DNA of 64,000 nucleotides from Schizochytrium sp. CCTCC M209059. Its lineage: Eukaryota > Sar > Bigyra > Thraustochytrida > Thraustochytriidae. The DNA is taken from NCBI GenBank assembly GCA_000818945.1, contig KN805395.1, positions 1-64,000 on the forward strand, given 5' to 3'. This document shows positions 1 to 7,857 of this stretch, piece by piece. The notes under the pieces were generated by a model. That model saw only the letters and a list, made by a program, of their open reading frames with translations. It searched no databases and was not told the origin of the DNA. Positions within the stretch are counted from its first letter, which is position 1, and each line of letters begins with the position of its first letter. The position numbers and the translations under genes are program-made.

Positions 1-691
1 CTCTTTGACCGGTGATTCAACGGGTCGCATGCGTGTGTGCGTGCGTGCGTGCGTGCGTGGTGCGCGCGCTTCCTCACTTACCGTAGTTGGTTTTCTCAGT
101 CCTGAGCGTCCTTGCGTGCGTGGCGTGCCATTGGAAATGCGTTGGAGAAAGGGAGAAAAGGGGGGGGGGAGGGAGGGGGAGAAGGGAAGATGGTGCCGAG
201 CCGAGCCCGAGTTTGCGGTCGAAACCGCTCCGCTTCCTCTCTCCGTCCCTCGCTCGGACTCACGAAAACAAGCAAGTGTTGCGCCAGGCAGCGCAACGAG
301 AAGAGGTATGCGTTGCACGCATTTGCAAAAGCTGTGAGCTAATCTACTTATCACATTGTATTATCCTAGTTGTGCCGAGCCGACCGAGTCTATGCTCGGC
401 CTCGGACGAAAAGCCCCAGTCAACGCATAGTGAGTCAAGCGGAAGCGCGTGCGCGGTCACGTGCCGGCTATACTTTCTCACCCGTAACAACTATGAACCT
501 GGCCTAATCGAGCGAGGGAAAAGCAACGTGAGAGCAAACAGTAGTATTCCGGAGACCAACGTGAAAGTGCGAGCGAGCAAACCGGAATCGTCAAATCCAT
601 CTCACCAAATCAGTAGTCCCTGTCCCTTGAGACAGACATCTTTCAAGCAAGGAATCAAGCAGAGCGAAGCAAAGAAGCCGGAGCAAGAACT
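1..691. other. Intergenic / promoter side of the E2 gene
   Basis: No coding region is supported here. It holds a GTGC tetranucleotide repeat near 35-59 and a purine-rich G/A tract near 160-200. The stretch closest to position 692 is the presumed promoter and 5' leader of the E2 gene. Open frames on both strands have low-complexity or frame-shadow composition. Confidence 0.6.
35..59. repeat. (GTGC)n microsatellite
   Basis: About five tandem GTGC units sit just inside the left edge of the window. Confidence 0.8.
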
Positions 692-1162
692 ATGGCGACC
701 AAGACAATTGCAAGTGGCGAGTCCGTGACCAAGAGGCTGCAGCAAGAGCTCATGCAGCTCATGCGGGACGGTGACTCGAACGCCACAGCCTTCCCCGACG
801 GTGATAATCTCTTTAGCTGGTCAGGCAACATTAACGGTGCACCCGAGACCGTGTACGAGGGGCTCTCGTATAAGCTGCACATTGATTTTCCCTCCAACTA
901 TCCGTACACCGCGCCAACGATTCGCTTCGTCACGCCCTGCTTTCATCCGAACGTGGATGCTCATGGCAACATTTGTCTTGACATTCTTAAGGAAAAGTGG
1001 TCGGCAACCTATTCAGTGAGCACCATCCTCACCTCGCTTCGTAGCCTGCTCTCAGACCCAAATAACGACAGCCCTCTGAACGGCGTTGCCGCGCAGCTTT
1101 GGGACAATCAGGAGGAATACAAGCGAGTGCTTTTGAAAAAGTATGACGAAGATTCCAAATAG
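692..1162 (+). CDS. UBE2C: Ubiquitin-conjugating enzyme E2, UBE2C-like
   Basis: 156-residue E2 that would carry ubiquitin on a catalytic cysteine. In the UBE2C family it works with the anaphase-promoting complex to mark mitotic cyclins and securin for degradation. The UBC fold spans about residues 10-152. The HPN motif is at 85-87 and the active-site Cys is residue 95 in the HGNICLDIL context. The N-terminal SVTKRLQQELMQLM block and the FPDGDNLFSW segment are those of UBE2C rather than UBE2D or UBE2N. Length matches a UBC domain with a short N-terminal extension. The start is the ATG in the context actATGgcg; the stop is TAG. It is convergent with the PheRS gene. No introns. Family recognition is firm; the APC/C role is inferred from homology. 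Confidence 0.93.
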   Translation: MATKTIASGESVTKRLQQELMQLMRDGDSNATAFPDGDNLFSWSGNINGAPETVYEGLSYKLHIDFPSNYPYTAPTIRFVTPCFHPNVDAHGNICLDILKEKWSATYSVSTILTSLRSLLSDPNNDSPLNGVAAQLWDNQEEYKRVLLKKYDEDSK

Positions 1163-1666
1163 TAAGCCTCCGTCTTTCGGCGATTGTTCCCGCCGAAAAC
1201 GCTGAGCTCGCGCACGTGGAGCACCCTTGTCACATCCCCGAATTAATTCGACCGCACCGAAATGATCTGCACCCAACAACAACAACAATACCAGCAATGA
1301 TAACCAAAGAAAACCCATCATGTATGTTGAAATTCCTGTTTCTCGTGTCTGCTGGATCATGAAATCAGATCTTATCCGTTGTTGACGAATACTTATTCGA
1401 GACGATCTGCAGACATAAAAAGGAAGTCCCGTCATGTTGGGATAGATTTTGCTTCTATCCATATGATCAGTAGCAGCAGCTCTTGAAAAACTCCCACCAC
1501 CCCCCCCAACAAAGAGAAGCGACATAAATTTTTAAATTTTCTTTTTTTCGTTTCTATTTTCTTTCACTTTCCTTTGGCTTCCTTTCGTCGGGCATTCGAA
1601 CCTCAGACACAACGGTCTTTCTCGTCAATGCTCTAAGCTAATTGACTCCCTACTAGATAGATAGAT

Positions 1667-1708
<42 letters not shown>

Positions 1709-1781
1709 CTGATTAGCGTGCGAAACTCAAATGCCCGCTAACAGAGAACTTGCTGCTGACACATTTCCAAAATGATTGGCC
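1163..1781. other. Convergent intergenic region
   Basis: This is 3' flanking DNA between the E2 (+) and PheRS (-) genes. It holds a short GATA repeat followed by a long AG microsatellite. A short GGTTCGAA-like string near 1590-1600 has no tRNA fold around it. No gene is seen. Confidence 0.7.
1669..1706. repeat. (AG)19 microsatellite
   Basis: A perfect dinucleotide run of 38 bases follows about three GATA units at 1655-1667. Confidence 0.95.
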
Positions 1782-3056
1782 TTATCGAAGCTCAACGCCA
1801 AGCTGGTTGGCAGTCGACTCCCGAATGACTTCTTGAATTTTGTCAATCTCCTCGTTCGTGAGACTCCGGTCCATATGGCGGAAGGTAATCCGGAAGCAGT
1901 TGCTCACGCGCTGCGTCTTGGGATGCGTGAATTCGTCGATAAGCTCGACGCGCTCAATAAGGTCGCCGCCAATCTCGCGCACAACTGCGAAAAAGTCGTT
2001 CTCGTGAAAGTCAGGGGACAACCAAAAGCTAATGTCCTTGAGGCACGCCGGGTACTTGCTATACGGCTTAAAGTTGGTAATCTTTCCATCCTGGAACTGC
2101 TCGTGGAAGCGAGGGTCTTCGGTCCAAAAGAGACGGATATCCGGAATTTGAAAGAGAACCATTGCAAGACGCTCGAGACCAAGGCCAAAAGCCCACGCGC
2201 GCCGGTTGCCAAGTCCACAATTGCGCAAGATCTCCTGCTGGACCACGCCACATCCGAGCACCTCGAGCCATTCCTCGTTGAACCAAATCTCCAGCTCCAT
2301 GCTCGGCTCAGTAAAGGGAAAGTACGCCTCCACCCAGCGCATCTTTACGTCGCCAAAGATATCGGCCACCACGCTCTCCAGAGCATCACGCAAGTGTGCT
2401 TCTGTCGCCTCGACGGAGACTTGCGGCGCTCCATCGGCCTGTGGCATCACGTACATGCCTTCCATTTGGTGGAAAACAGGGTAGTGGCTCTGGTCAATCT
2501 CGTCCCGACGATACACGTCGCCTGCGCAGAGAAAAGCTTCGTAGCCATCACGCAACAAGTGAGTTTGGTGGGCGCTCGTATGCGTCCGCAGGCAGCGCTC
2601 GCTATCCAAGTAAAAGGTGTCCGATGGTCTGCGACTGACATGGTCCGCGGGGATGAGCAGATCATCAAAGCATGCCTGCGTCGTGCAAATGGGATGCAAA
2701 TCGTCAAAGGTGATCATCTTGTTGTCCCCCTTGGCTACGTCGAACTTCCGGTCGAACGAGTCGTAGATGAGCTGCTTGACGATTTGCAGCGGGTGGTTCG
2801 GACGATGCAAGAGGCCCCGGCCGAGGTGCTTGGCTACACTGGCCGTGATGTTGTTGTGCGGGTCATCTGGGCGCACGAGCTCCTCCGCCGACAGGCCCTC
2901 ACTCGTCCGCTTAGGCCCGTCGTCTGTGGTCGTGGACGCCAGACGCGCGCGTCCGCAAGAGGCCACGGCCCGTGCCCATGGCGCAGATCCGCCAGCGCAG
3001 ACGCCGCGTGCCCGTGGCGCTGCTGCGTGTGCAGCCTCTCGCAGCACCGCCAGCAT
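1782..3056 (-). CDS. FARS2: Mitochondrial phenylalanyl-tRNA synthetase (monomeric)
   Basis: 424-residue class II aminoacyl-tRNA synthetase that charges tRNA-Phe in mitochondria. Residues 1-45 are Arg/Ala-rich with few acidic residues, as expected for a mitochondrial presequence. The catalytic core runs about 65-320. THTSAHQTHLLRDG (158-171) and AGDVYRRDEIDQSHYPVFHQ (178-197) form the active-site and motif 2 region, and the motif 3 block GLGLERLAM is at 291-299. A C-terminal FDX-ACB anticodon-binding domain (about 333-424) includes YPACLKDISFWL. The single-chain architecture with a C-terminal FDX-ACB is the mitochondrial FARS2 form, not the cytosolic alpha/beta enzyme. The start is an ATG and the stop is TAA. 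No introns. A long open frame on the opposite strand is a codon-bias shadow. Confidence 0.95.
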   Translation of the reverse strand: MLAVLREAAHAAAPRARGVCAGGSAPWARAVASCGRARLASTTTDDGPKRTSEGLSAEELVRPDDPHNNITASVAKHLGRGLLHRPNHPLQIVKQLIYDSFDRKFDVAKGDNKMITFDDLHPICTTQACFDDLLIPADHVSRRPSDTFYLDSERCLRTHTSAHQTHLLRDGYEAFLCAGDVYRRDEIDQSHYPVFHQMEGMYVMPQADGAPQVSVEATEAHLRDALESVVADIFGDVKMRWVEAYFPFTEPSMELEIWFNEEWLEVLGCGVVQQEILRNCGLGNRRAWAFGLGLERLAMVLFQIPDIRLFWTEDPRFHEQFQDGKITNFKPYSKYPACLKDISFWLSPDFHENDFFAVVREIGGDLIERVELIDEFTHPKTQRVSNCFRITFRHMDRSLTNEEIDKIQEVIRESTANQLGVELR

Positions 3057-3604
3057 GGTGTCGCTGTTCTCTGCCTGCCCCGCGAGACCCAGACGCCCGC
3101 TCCCTCCGCCTGCGTTGGGTTGGGTTGTTTTTCTTTTGCCGGGCTCTGCTCTGCCTGGTCAGTGGCAGCCACACCAGCAGCAGCTGCAGCGCGGAACACC
3201 AGCGGGCTGTTCGTTCTCTGAAGCAAAGATGATCGAGGACGAGGAGGACGAGGAGGAGGAGGAGGAGAAGGCGTCTGCACTTCCAAGAGCCGCCGAGACA
3301 ATATGATCCAAGGAGAAGAACGCGCCGCCGGGCACTGGCGAGTTGTTGTTGATGATGAGAATGACATCGACTTGAGGCCATGAGTAGCAACTTGTAAGGC
3401 GTGTGTGGCATGAGCCATCGATCGAAGGGACTCGGGCCGACAGGATGCGTGCGGACAAAAACATCATTGACTTGTGGTTGTGAAGCAACGCATCTATCTC
3501 TTAGTAGAATCTATCAGGCAGGGCGTGGCAAACACGAGGCTTTTGTGATGTGATGTGATGTGATGCGGTGACGAAAGTGACGTTCGCTTCGAAAAGTAAA
3601 TGTG
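3057..3604. other. Intergenic, upstream of PheRS
   Basis: Contains the presumed PheRS promoter and leader on the minus strand and the 3' flank of the small ankyrin gene. It has a GAGGAC/GAGGAG-rich tract near 3235-3275 and a GTGAT repeat at 3545-3565. No gene is supported. Confidence 0.6.
3545..3565. repeat. (GTGAT)n pentanucleotide repeat
   Basis: About four tandem GTGAT units lie just downstream of the small ankyrin gene. Confidence 0.8.
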
Positions 3605-4457
3605 CTAATCATACTCTTCGTCGTCGCAACTAATCACTGCCGTGTCGCTCTTGCGTAGCCACTTGATGGCTCGAAGGCCGGTCCCAGCAGCAAAGTTGGT
3701 CTCGGCACCATTTATAATGAAGGCATTGCTTTCTGTTTGTGTCCGCAGCAAAGCATTCGGTTGGTTAGTCAAACGTGCGCCATTCTCCATATCCTTCTCT
3801 TTCCTGTCACTTCCTTGTGCGTCTCTTTTTTTCTTTTTTCTTTCTTCAAGATAACAAGAGGAGACTAGAAACGCGCAACGTGCGCCACTTACCTCGTTTT
3901 GCAGAGTTGAGCTTTGACTCTTCGTCGACATCAAAGCCCTCAGACGTGTCAGCATCCCTCGTTTTCGATTCGGGGCCGGCACCGGCAAAGTTACAGGATG
4001 GATCCAACTCCTCGTCCTCCTCAAGCATATGCTTCCAATCAAGTGGCGTACGGCCGTCAGCGTCCACGGCTGACGTGTCTACCCCAACAGACCCGATGAG
4101 CCAGTTTCCAAGCTCCAAATGCTCCATGCAAAAGGCATAGTGTGCACAGTTTTGGCCCTCGTGGTCAGTGAGATCAACATCTGCGCCCGCGTCCACGAGA
4201 AAACTCGCCAAGGCGTCATTTCCTTCCGAGCAAGCTTGCATAAGTGCCGAGCGACCTCTGTTATCTTGTTCATTAATATCTGCACCTGCTCTCAGTAAGA
4301 TTTCTGTTGCTTCAAGGTTTCCGGCAAGCACTGCGCAATGCAGAACGCCAGGCGAGCCATCTTCTCGACACAAATACTCTGGTTTCGCAAGGAAACCAGG
4401 CAATTCAAGCTCAATGAGTTGTGCAAGCTTGTCGGCATCCCGTACCGCCTTGTGCAG
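3605..4457 (-). CDS. Small ankyrin-repeat protein, spliced, 5' exon not resolved
   Basis: Two exons can be read: 4457 down to 3893 and 3732 down to 3605. They are joined across a 160-nt GT-AG intron (donor GTAAGTGG at 3892, acceptor ACAAACAG ending at 3733). The join restores one frame (phase 1, codon GAA) and gives 230 residues. About four ankyrin repeats are visible (GSPGVLHCAVLAGNLEATEI, then NRGRSALMQACSEGNDALAS), followed by an acidic tail and a C-terminal CDDEEYD. No ATG lies in frame between the upstream stop (4506-4508) and the repeats; the frame there opens only on TTG. A strong pyrimidine tract ending in CGCAG just before 4457, with a CTAAC branch-like site near 4510, shows another intron, so the first exon lies upstream and is missing from this model. 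The function is probably protein binding and is otherwise unknown. Confidence 0.75.
3733..3892 (-). other. Spliceosomal intron in the small ankyrin gene
   Basis: 160-nt intron with donor GTAAGTGG and acceptor ACAAACAG on the minus strand. Removing it converts a short dead-end tail into a continuous frame ending at TAG. Confidence 0.8.
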
Positions 4458-4620
4458 CTGCGAAAAGAAATACAAGAGTTCCGAACGAGAGCGGTGCGCA
4501 ACATGTTAGTTTTCTCGATTGTCAATCTTTTGAGTGCAGACGAAAGCAGCACAAACAGACGTATAAAGAATGCTGGGGAAAGATGGGCACTCAGCGCGGA
4601 TCCTCTCTTTCTAGCTCTCA

Positions 4621-4685
4621 TTTGCTTTGCTTTGCTTTGCTTTGCTTTACTTTGCTTTACTTTGCTTTGCCTTGCTTTGCCCTGC
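4621..4685. repeat. (TTTGC)n pentanucleotide array
   Basis: About 13 units of TTTGC with some TTTAC and CTTGC variants. Confidence 0.9.
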
Positions 4686-5215
4686 CTGGCCTGTCGTTTG
4701 TCTGTCATTTTCCCCAAGGCGAATCACGTACCGGCGTGGGGCCTGTGGCCATACCGAGGACCCACGTCTACCCCGAATGCAGATCTGCGTGTACTTTGCC
4801 CCGGGCGTGAAATTTGATGCTTGCTCGATCGCGAAATGGGCTCCCTCTTGCTCACTTCGCACCGTATGCGCACAATCAGCTCAATGGCCAACGCTCATTG
4901 ACTTTTCGTCCAGTTCGAGCGCCGAGCGTCTATTTGACAGGTCCGCGCCGAGCGCCTCTTAGACGCTGCTCTTACGTTCCCAGGTCCGCGCCGGAACCAC
5001 GCAAGAGAACTTTGCGACAGCCTTCGTCGCCAGGCAGCCTCAAGCGTGCCTGCTTGCGGGTCTTGCACGCGCCACTCGAGACCAGGCGGCACGCAAGCTT
5101 TGCTTTGCTCCTCACCCGTGCCGGGTTGAACCTCGCAACCTGCCCGTCCGTGGACGGCGCCGACGGTCGATCCGGATTCTGGGTTCGATACCTCTTCTTT
5201 TCTTTTCCATCATCG

Positions 5216-5250
5216 ATCAATTAATCAATCAATCAATCAGTCACTCAATC
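5216..5250. repeat. (AATC)n tetranucleotide repeat
   Basis: Tandem AATC units with one or two substitutions. Confidence 0.8.
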
Positions 5251-5539
5251 AGATCAGGCATTCTTAGGCCGTCGACTCTGAGCGAAAAAAGCACGATAAA
5301 CAGAGGGTGCGTGCGCCACGCGTGCATAGTAATTGTTCCCGTGGCATGTTCAATAGACTCAGGCGCTCAGCCAGAGCGAGGCACTTCCTTTACACGGGCA
5401 CATCGGCGACTCAGCTGAGCACCGACACCGCAACGGACCTATCTTGGCTTTCTTGTAAAACGGTGTGTATTCTCTTGTGCGAAGAAAGTAAAGAAAGAAA
5501 AATTGCAAAGCTAAAGAAAACAAAGACAAACCAAAACAA

Positions 5540-5577
5540 AGCAGAGCAGAGCAGAGCAAAGCAAAGCAAAGCAAAGA
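5540..5577. repeat. (GCAGA/GCAAA)n pentanucleotide array
   Basis: Seven units grade from GCAGA to GCAAA. The GCAAA unit is the reverse complement of the TTTGC array 0.9 kb to the left. Confidence 0.85.
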
Positions 5578-5815
5578 AGTGTATAGCATCTGTGAATATG
5601 CGTGCGCAACGCTTTATCGCAGCGGCGCGGCGCGGAGGATACAGAAGGGCCCCTCACTCGCATGCATGGGACACGGAGGCCCTTCTCCAGACTTCTTCTT
5701 CATGTCTCGGACTGTCGGCCGCGTGGCCGGCCGTCCGATTCGGCGGGTGAGCGCGTGAGAGCGCTCAGGCAGCAGGCGGGCAGTCGGTCGCATCGTGCTC
5801 GCAGGAAAGAGCGCA

Positions 5816-7411
5816 ATGTCACGTCTCTTCGGTTGTTTTGGCTGCCTTGGCCAGGACCAAGAACTCGGCAAAGTGCACGAAGATGCCGAACGTGGCGCCG
5901 ACTCGGTCTTGCGTAGTGCGCTGAAGAGCAAGAGCATCGATGACGAAAGCGCCAAGCATGGAATTTTCGCGGGAATGAAAAGAAGGGCCAAAGCTGCTGC
6001 GGCCATTCTAAGTCCTTTCCGAAGAGGACGACCGCGTACTCGAGGAAAAGGACTGTTTGCAACCTTTCGGGAACGCGCACCCAAGCTTCCTGTCATGCGA
6101 AAGATCGCCCCTCGGCTTGACGCGCTCATCACCAAGGGTCAGGCCCTTGGTAAGAAGATACTTGCAAGCAAACTTATTCCCTCTTTCCTTCGCAAAAAGA
6201 AAAATAGGCGACGAAGCAGCCGCGCTCACCTCGAAGCCAAGCAGCGCGCTCACGATGTTATGCTCATGCACGAAATGAAAGATTTCACGTGCGCAGTGAA
6301 TCAAGCGGTACGTGCAGGAATGATGCGAGCAGAATACTTTATGGAAAAAACCATTCGTGAACGCATGGAAGAGCTCCGACGCCTTCGCTTAGAAGAGGAA
6401 GATCGGCGGGCCTGGGAAGAAGCCTTGCGGCTCGCCCAAATCAAATACAGCGCTCAATACGCACAAGAAATGTGGGATTATCTTCACGAATGGTCCCTCA
6501 CGAAAGGCGTTGAGCGGGTCATTGCGCATCGCGCTTACCTCGAGTACCTAAGGAGTCGCGAGGGCCGCGTGGTGACCGCTTTTACGCGGTTCGCGCGCCG
6601 CCTCGAGACCCGAAGACGCGGCGCGGTGCTGTCTCGAGTAGCTCTTTTTCGAATTACGCTTGGGCGCGTCTTTCAGTCTCACGATCGCCGTCAGGACGCT
6701 GCGTGTGATATTCAGTGCGCCTTTCGCGTTCTCATGGCGCGACGCACCTTCTTGATGGCATATATCGAGCGCGAGGCCCGAATGTTGGATCAGGAAAAAG
6801 CAGACGTTTGGCGCAAGTGGGCTGCCCGTCTAGCTCGTGCTATTCAAAGTATCGCGCATGTCGAGACGGAGGCCCACCGTCAGGCGCGAAGACGCGTATG
6901 GGCCCGCACGGAATTTTCTCGAGCCCTCGCAAAAGAGCACTTTTTCGCCTACGGCCATCCTCCAACTCGCGACCCGCCTGCGGTCACAAGCTTTCAAAAA
7001 CCATGCGATGGACGCGTGGCGCTCAAGTTGCCGGATACGAAGGCGAGTAAAATCGTCGCTCCAATCGGAGATGACTCTCCTGAAGCTCGACGTCTTAACT
7101 GGATTGGTGTTCCGGTCGGCGTCGCACCTGCGAAAAATGAAAAGGGTTTCGGCCATCGTTCGCGCAAGATTATCTCGACACCCGACCATTTTAGCCTCAT
7201 TTATATGCCAATGCCTACTCATCTGCTCGGCGTTTCATTTGCTGATGCACGAAGTCGACAAAAGGCTCAAGATGACTTAAAAACCCTCAAAGCGTCAGTA
7301 CTTCGACCGAATCAGCATATCGAAGAAGCCCCAGAATCTGCCACTGACTGGTACGAGCGCGAGCAAGCCCTTTTATGGGGGAATACATCAACCCTTGTGG
7401 ATGAAGTGTAG
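5816..7411 (+). CDS. Unknown basic protein with an IQ motif
   Basis: 531-residue protein not recognised as a member of a named family. The first ATG in frame is at 5816; the frame is open slightly further upstream but only with a GTG. The N-terminus has a Cys-containing MSRLFGCFGCLGQ segment that could be lipid-modified (inference). A very basic stretch follows (about 45-145, with RKKKNRRRSSR). The middle is rich in Arg/Glu helices (REEMEELRRL-like, about 170-290). A good IQ calmodulin-binding motif is at residues 299-309 (IQCAFRVLMAR, fitting IQxxxRxxxxR). The C-terminal 150 residues are less charged and contain FSLIYMPMPTHLLGV. No membrane segment is seen. A calmodulin or myosin-light-chain-like partner is plausible; the cellular role is unknown. 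Confidence 0.75.
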   Translation: MSRLFGCFGCLGQDQELGKVHEDAERGADSVLRSALKSKSIDDESAKHGIFAGMKRRAKAAAAILSPFRRGRPRTRGKGLFATFRERAPKLPVMRKIAPRLDALITKGQALGKKILASKLIPSFLRKKKNRRRSSRAHLEAKQRAHDVMLMHEMKDFTCAVNQAVRAGMMRAEYFMEKTIRERMEELRRLRLEEEDRRAWEEALRLAQIKYSAQYAQEMWDYLHEWSLTKGVERVIAHRAYLEYLRSREGRVVTAFTRFARRLETRRRGAVLSRVALFRITLGRVFQSHDRRQDAACDIQCAFRVLMARRTFLMAYIEREARMLDQEKADVWRKWAARLARAIQSIAHVETEAHRQARRRVWARTEFSRALAKEHFFAYGHPPTRDPPAVTSFQKPCDGRVALKLPDTKASKIVAPIGDDSPEARRLNWIGVPVGVAPAKNEKGFGHRSRKIISTPDHFSLIYMPMPTHLLGVSFADARSRQKAQDDLKTLKASVLRPNQHIEEAPESATDWYEREQALLWGNTSTLVDEV

Positions 7412-7857
7412 AGAATTTAATATGTTGTTTGAATGGGACGTACAGGGTACGTACAGGTTGTGAGCGAGCTTGTGAGTTCGTTTGTTGCTGAGTAAGACGA
7501 GTAATTTCTGCAATGAACCCGTTCTGCAATCTTTGTGTGTACGGCGAGACTCTACCAAAGGATGTTGAGCGCTGAGTAATCTTTCGTCAGTCAGACGAAC
7601 AGATAGCTGGCATCTACTTGCTTGCGCTCAACGAAAGAGTCGAATCGCAGGCCTTCACTGGCACAGTAAACGACAATGGGTGGGTTCTAAGGGCGCCACT
7701 TGTGAACATTCAACAAGGAAAAAGAGGCTTACGCAGAATAGGAACCAGATGAGCGAATTTTTGAACATGTTATCAAATGCGCAGAGCCAGAGGGCTTGCG
7801 CCAGAGAGGGCTTGCGCCAGAGAGAGCTTCCGAGGGCATTGGGAAAATCCGAACATG
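7412..7857. other. Convergent intergenic region
   Basis: 3' flanks of the IQ gene (+) and the large ankyrin gene (-). It contains GTACGTAC-type strings near 7440-7460 and a short 16-bp tandem repeat at 7787-7832. No gene is seen. Confidence 0.65.
7787..7832. repeat. 16-bp tandem repeat, three copies
   Basis: Three copies of CCAGAGAGGGCTTGCG: the first is 2 nt shorter and the third is diverged. Confidence 0.8.

Larger units (their letters stand above)
4458..5815. other. Intergenic, probably holding the first exon of the ankyrin gene
   Basis: The left part (about 4458-4700, minus strand) should contain the unresolved 5' exon and intron of the ankyrin gene. The rest holds a TTTGC pentamer array, an AATC tetramer array and a GCAAA array. 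The right end is the promoter of the IQ-motif gene. No other coding region is supported. Confidence 0.55.

Noticed and set aside
1580..1640. tRNA-like B box (GAGGTTCGAATGCCC on the minus strand)
   Set aside because: The flanking bases do not form a T-arm stem or acceptor stem.
1776..3221. 481-codon open frame on the plus strand opposite PheRS
   Set aside because: Complete antisense shadow of a firmly identified gene; no domain, composition explained by GC-rich third positions.
5170..5200. GGTTCGATACC B-box-like string
   Set aside because: No T-arm pairing and no A box at a suitable distance.
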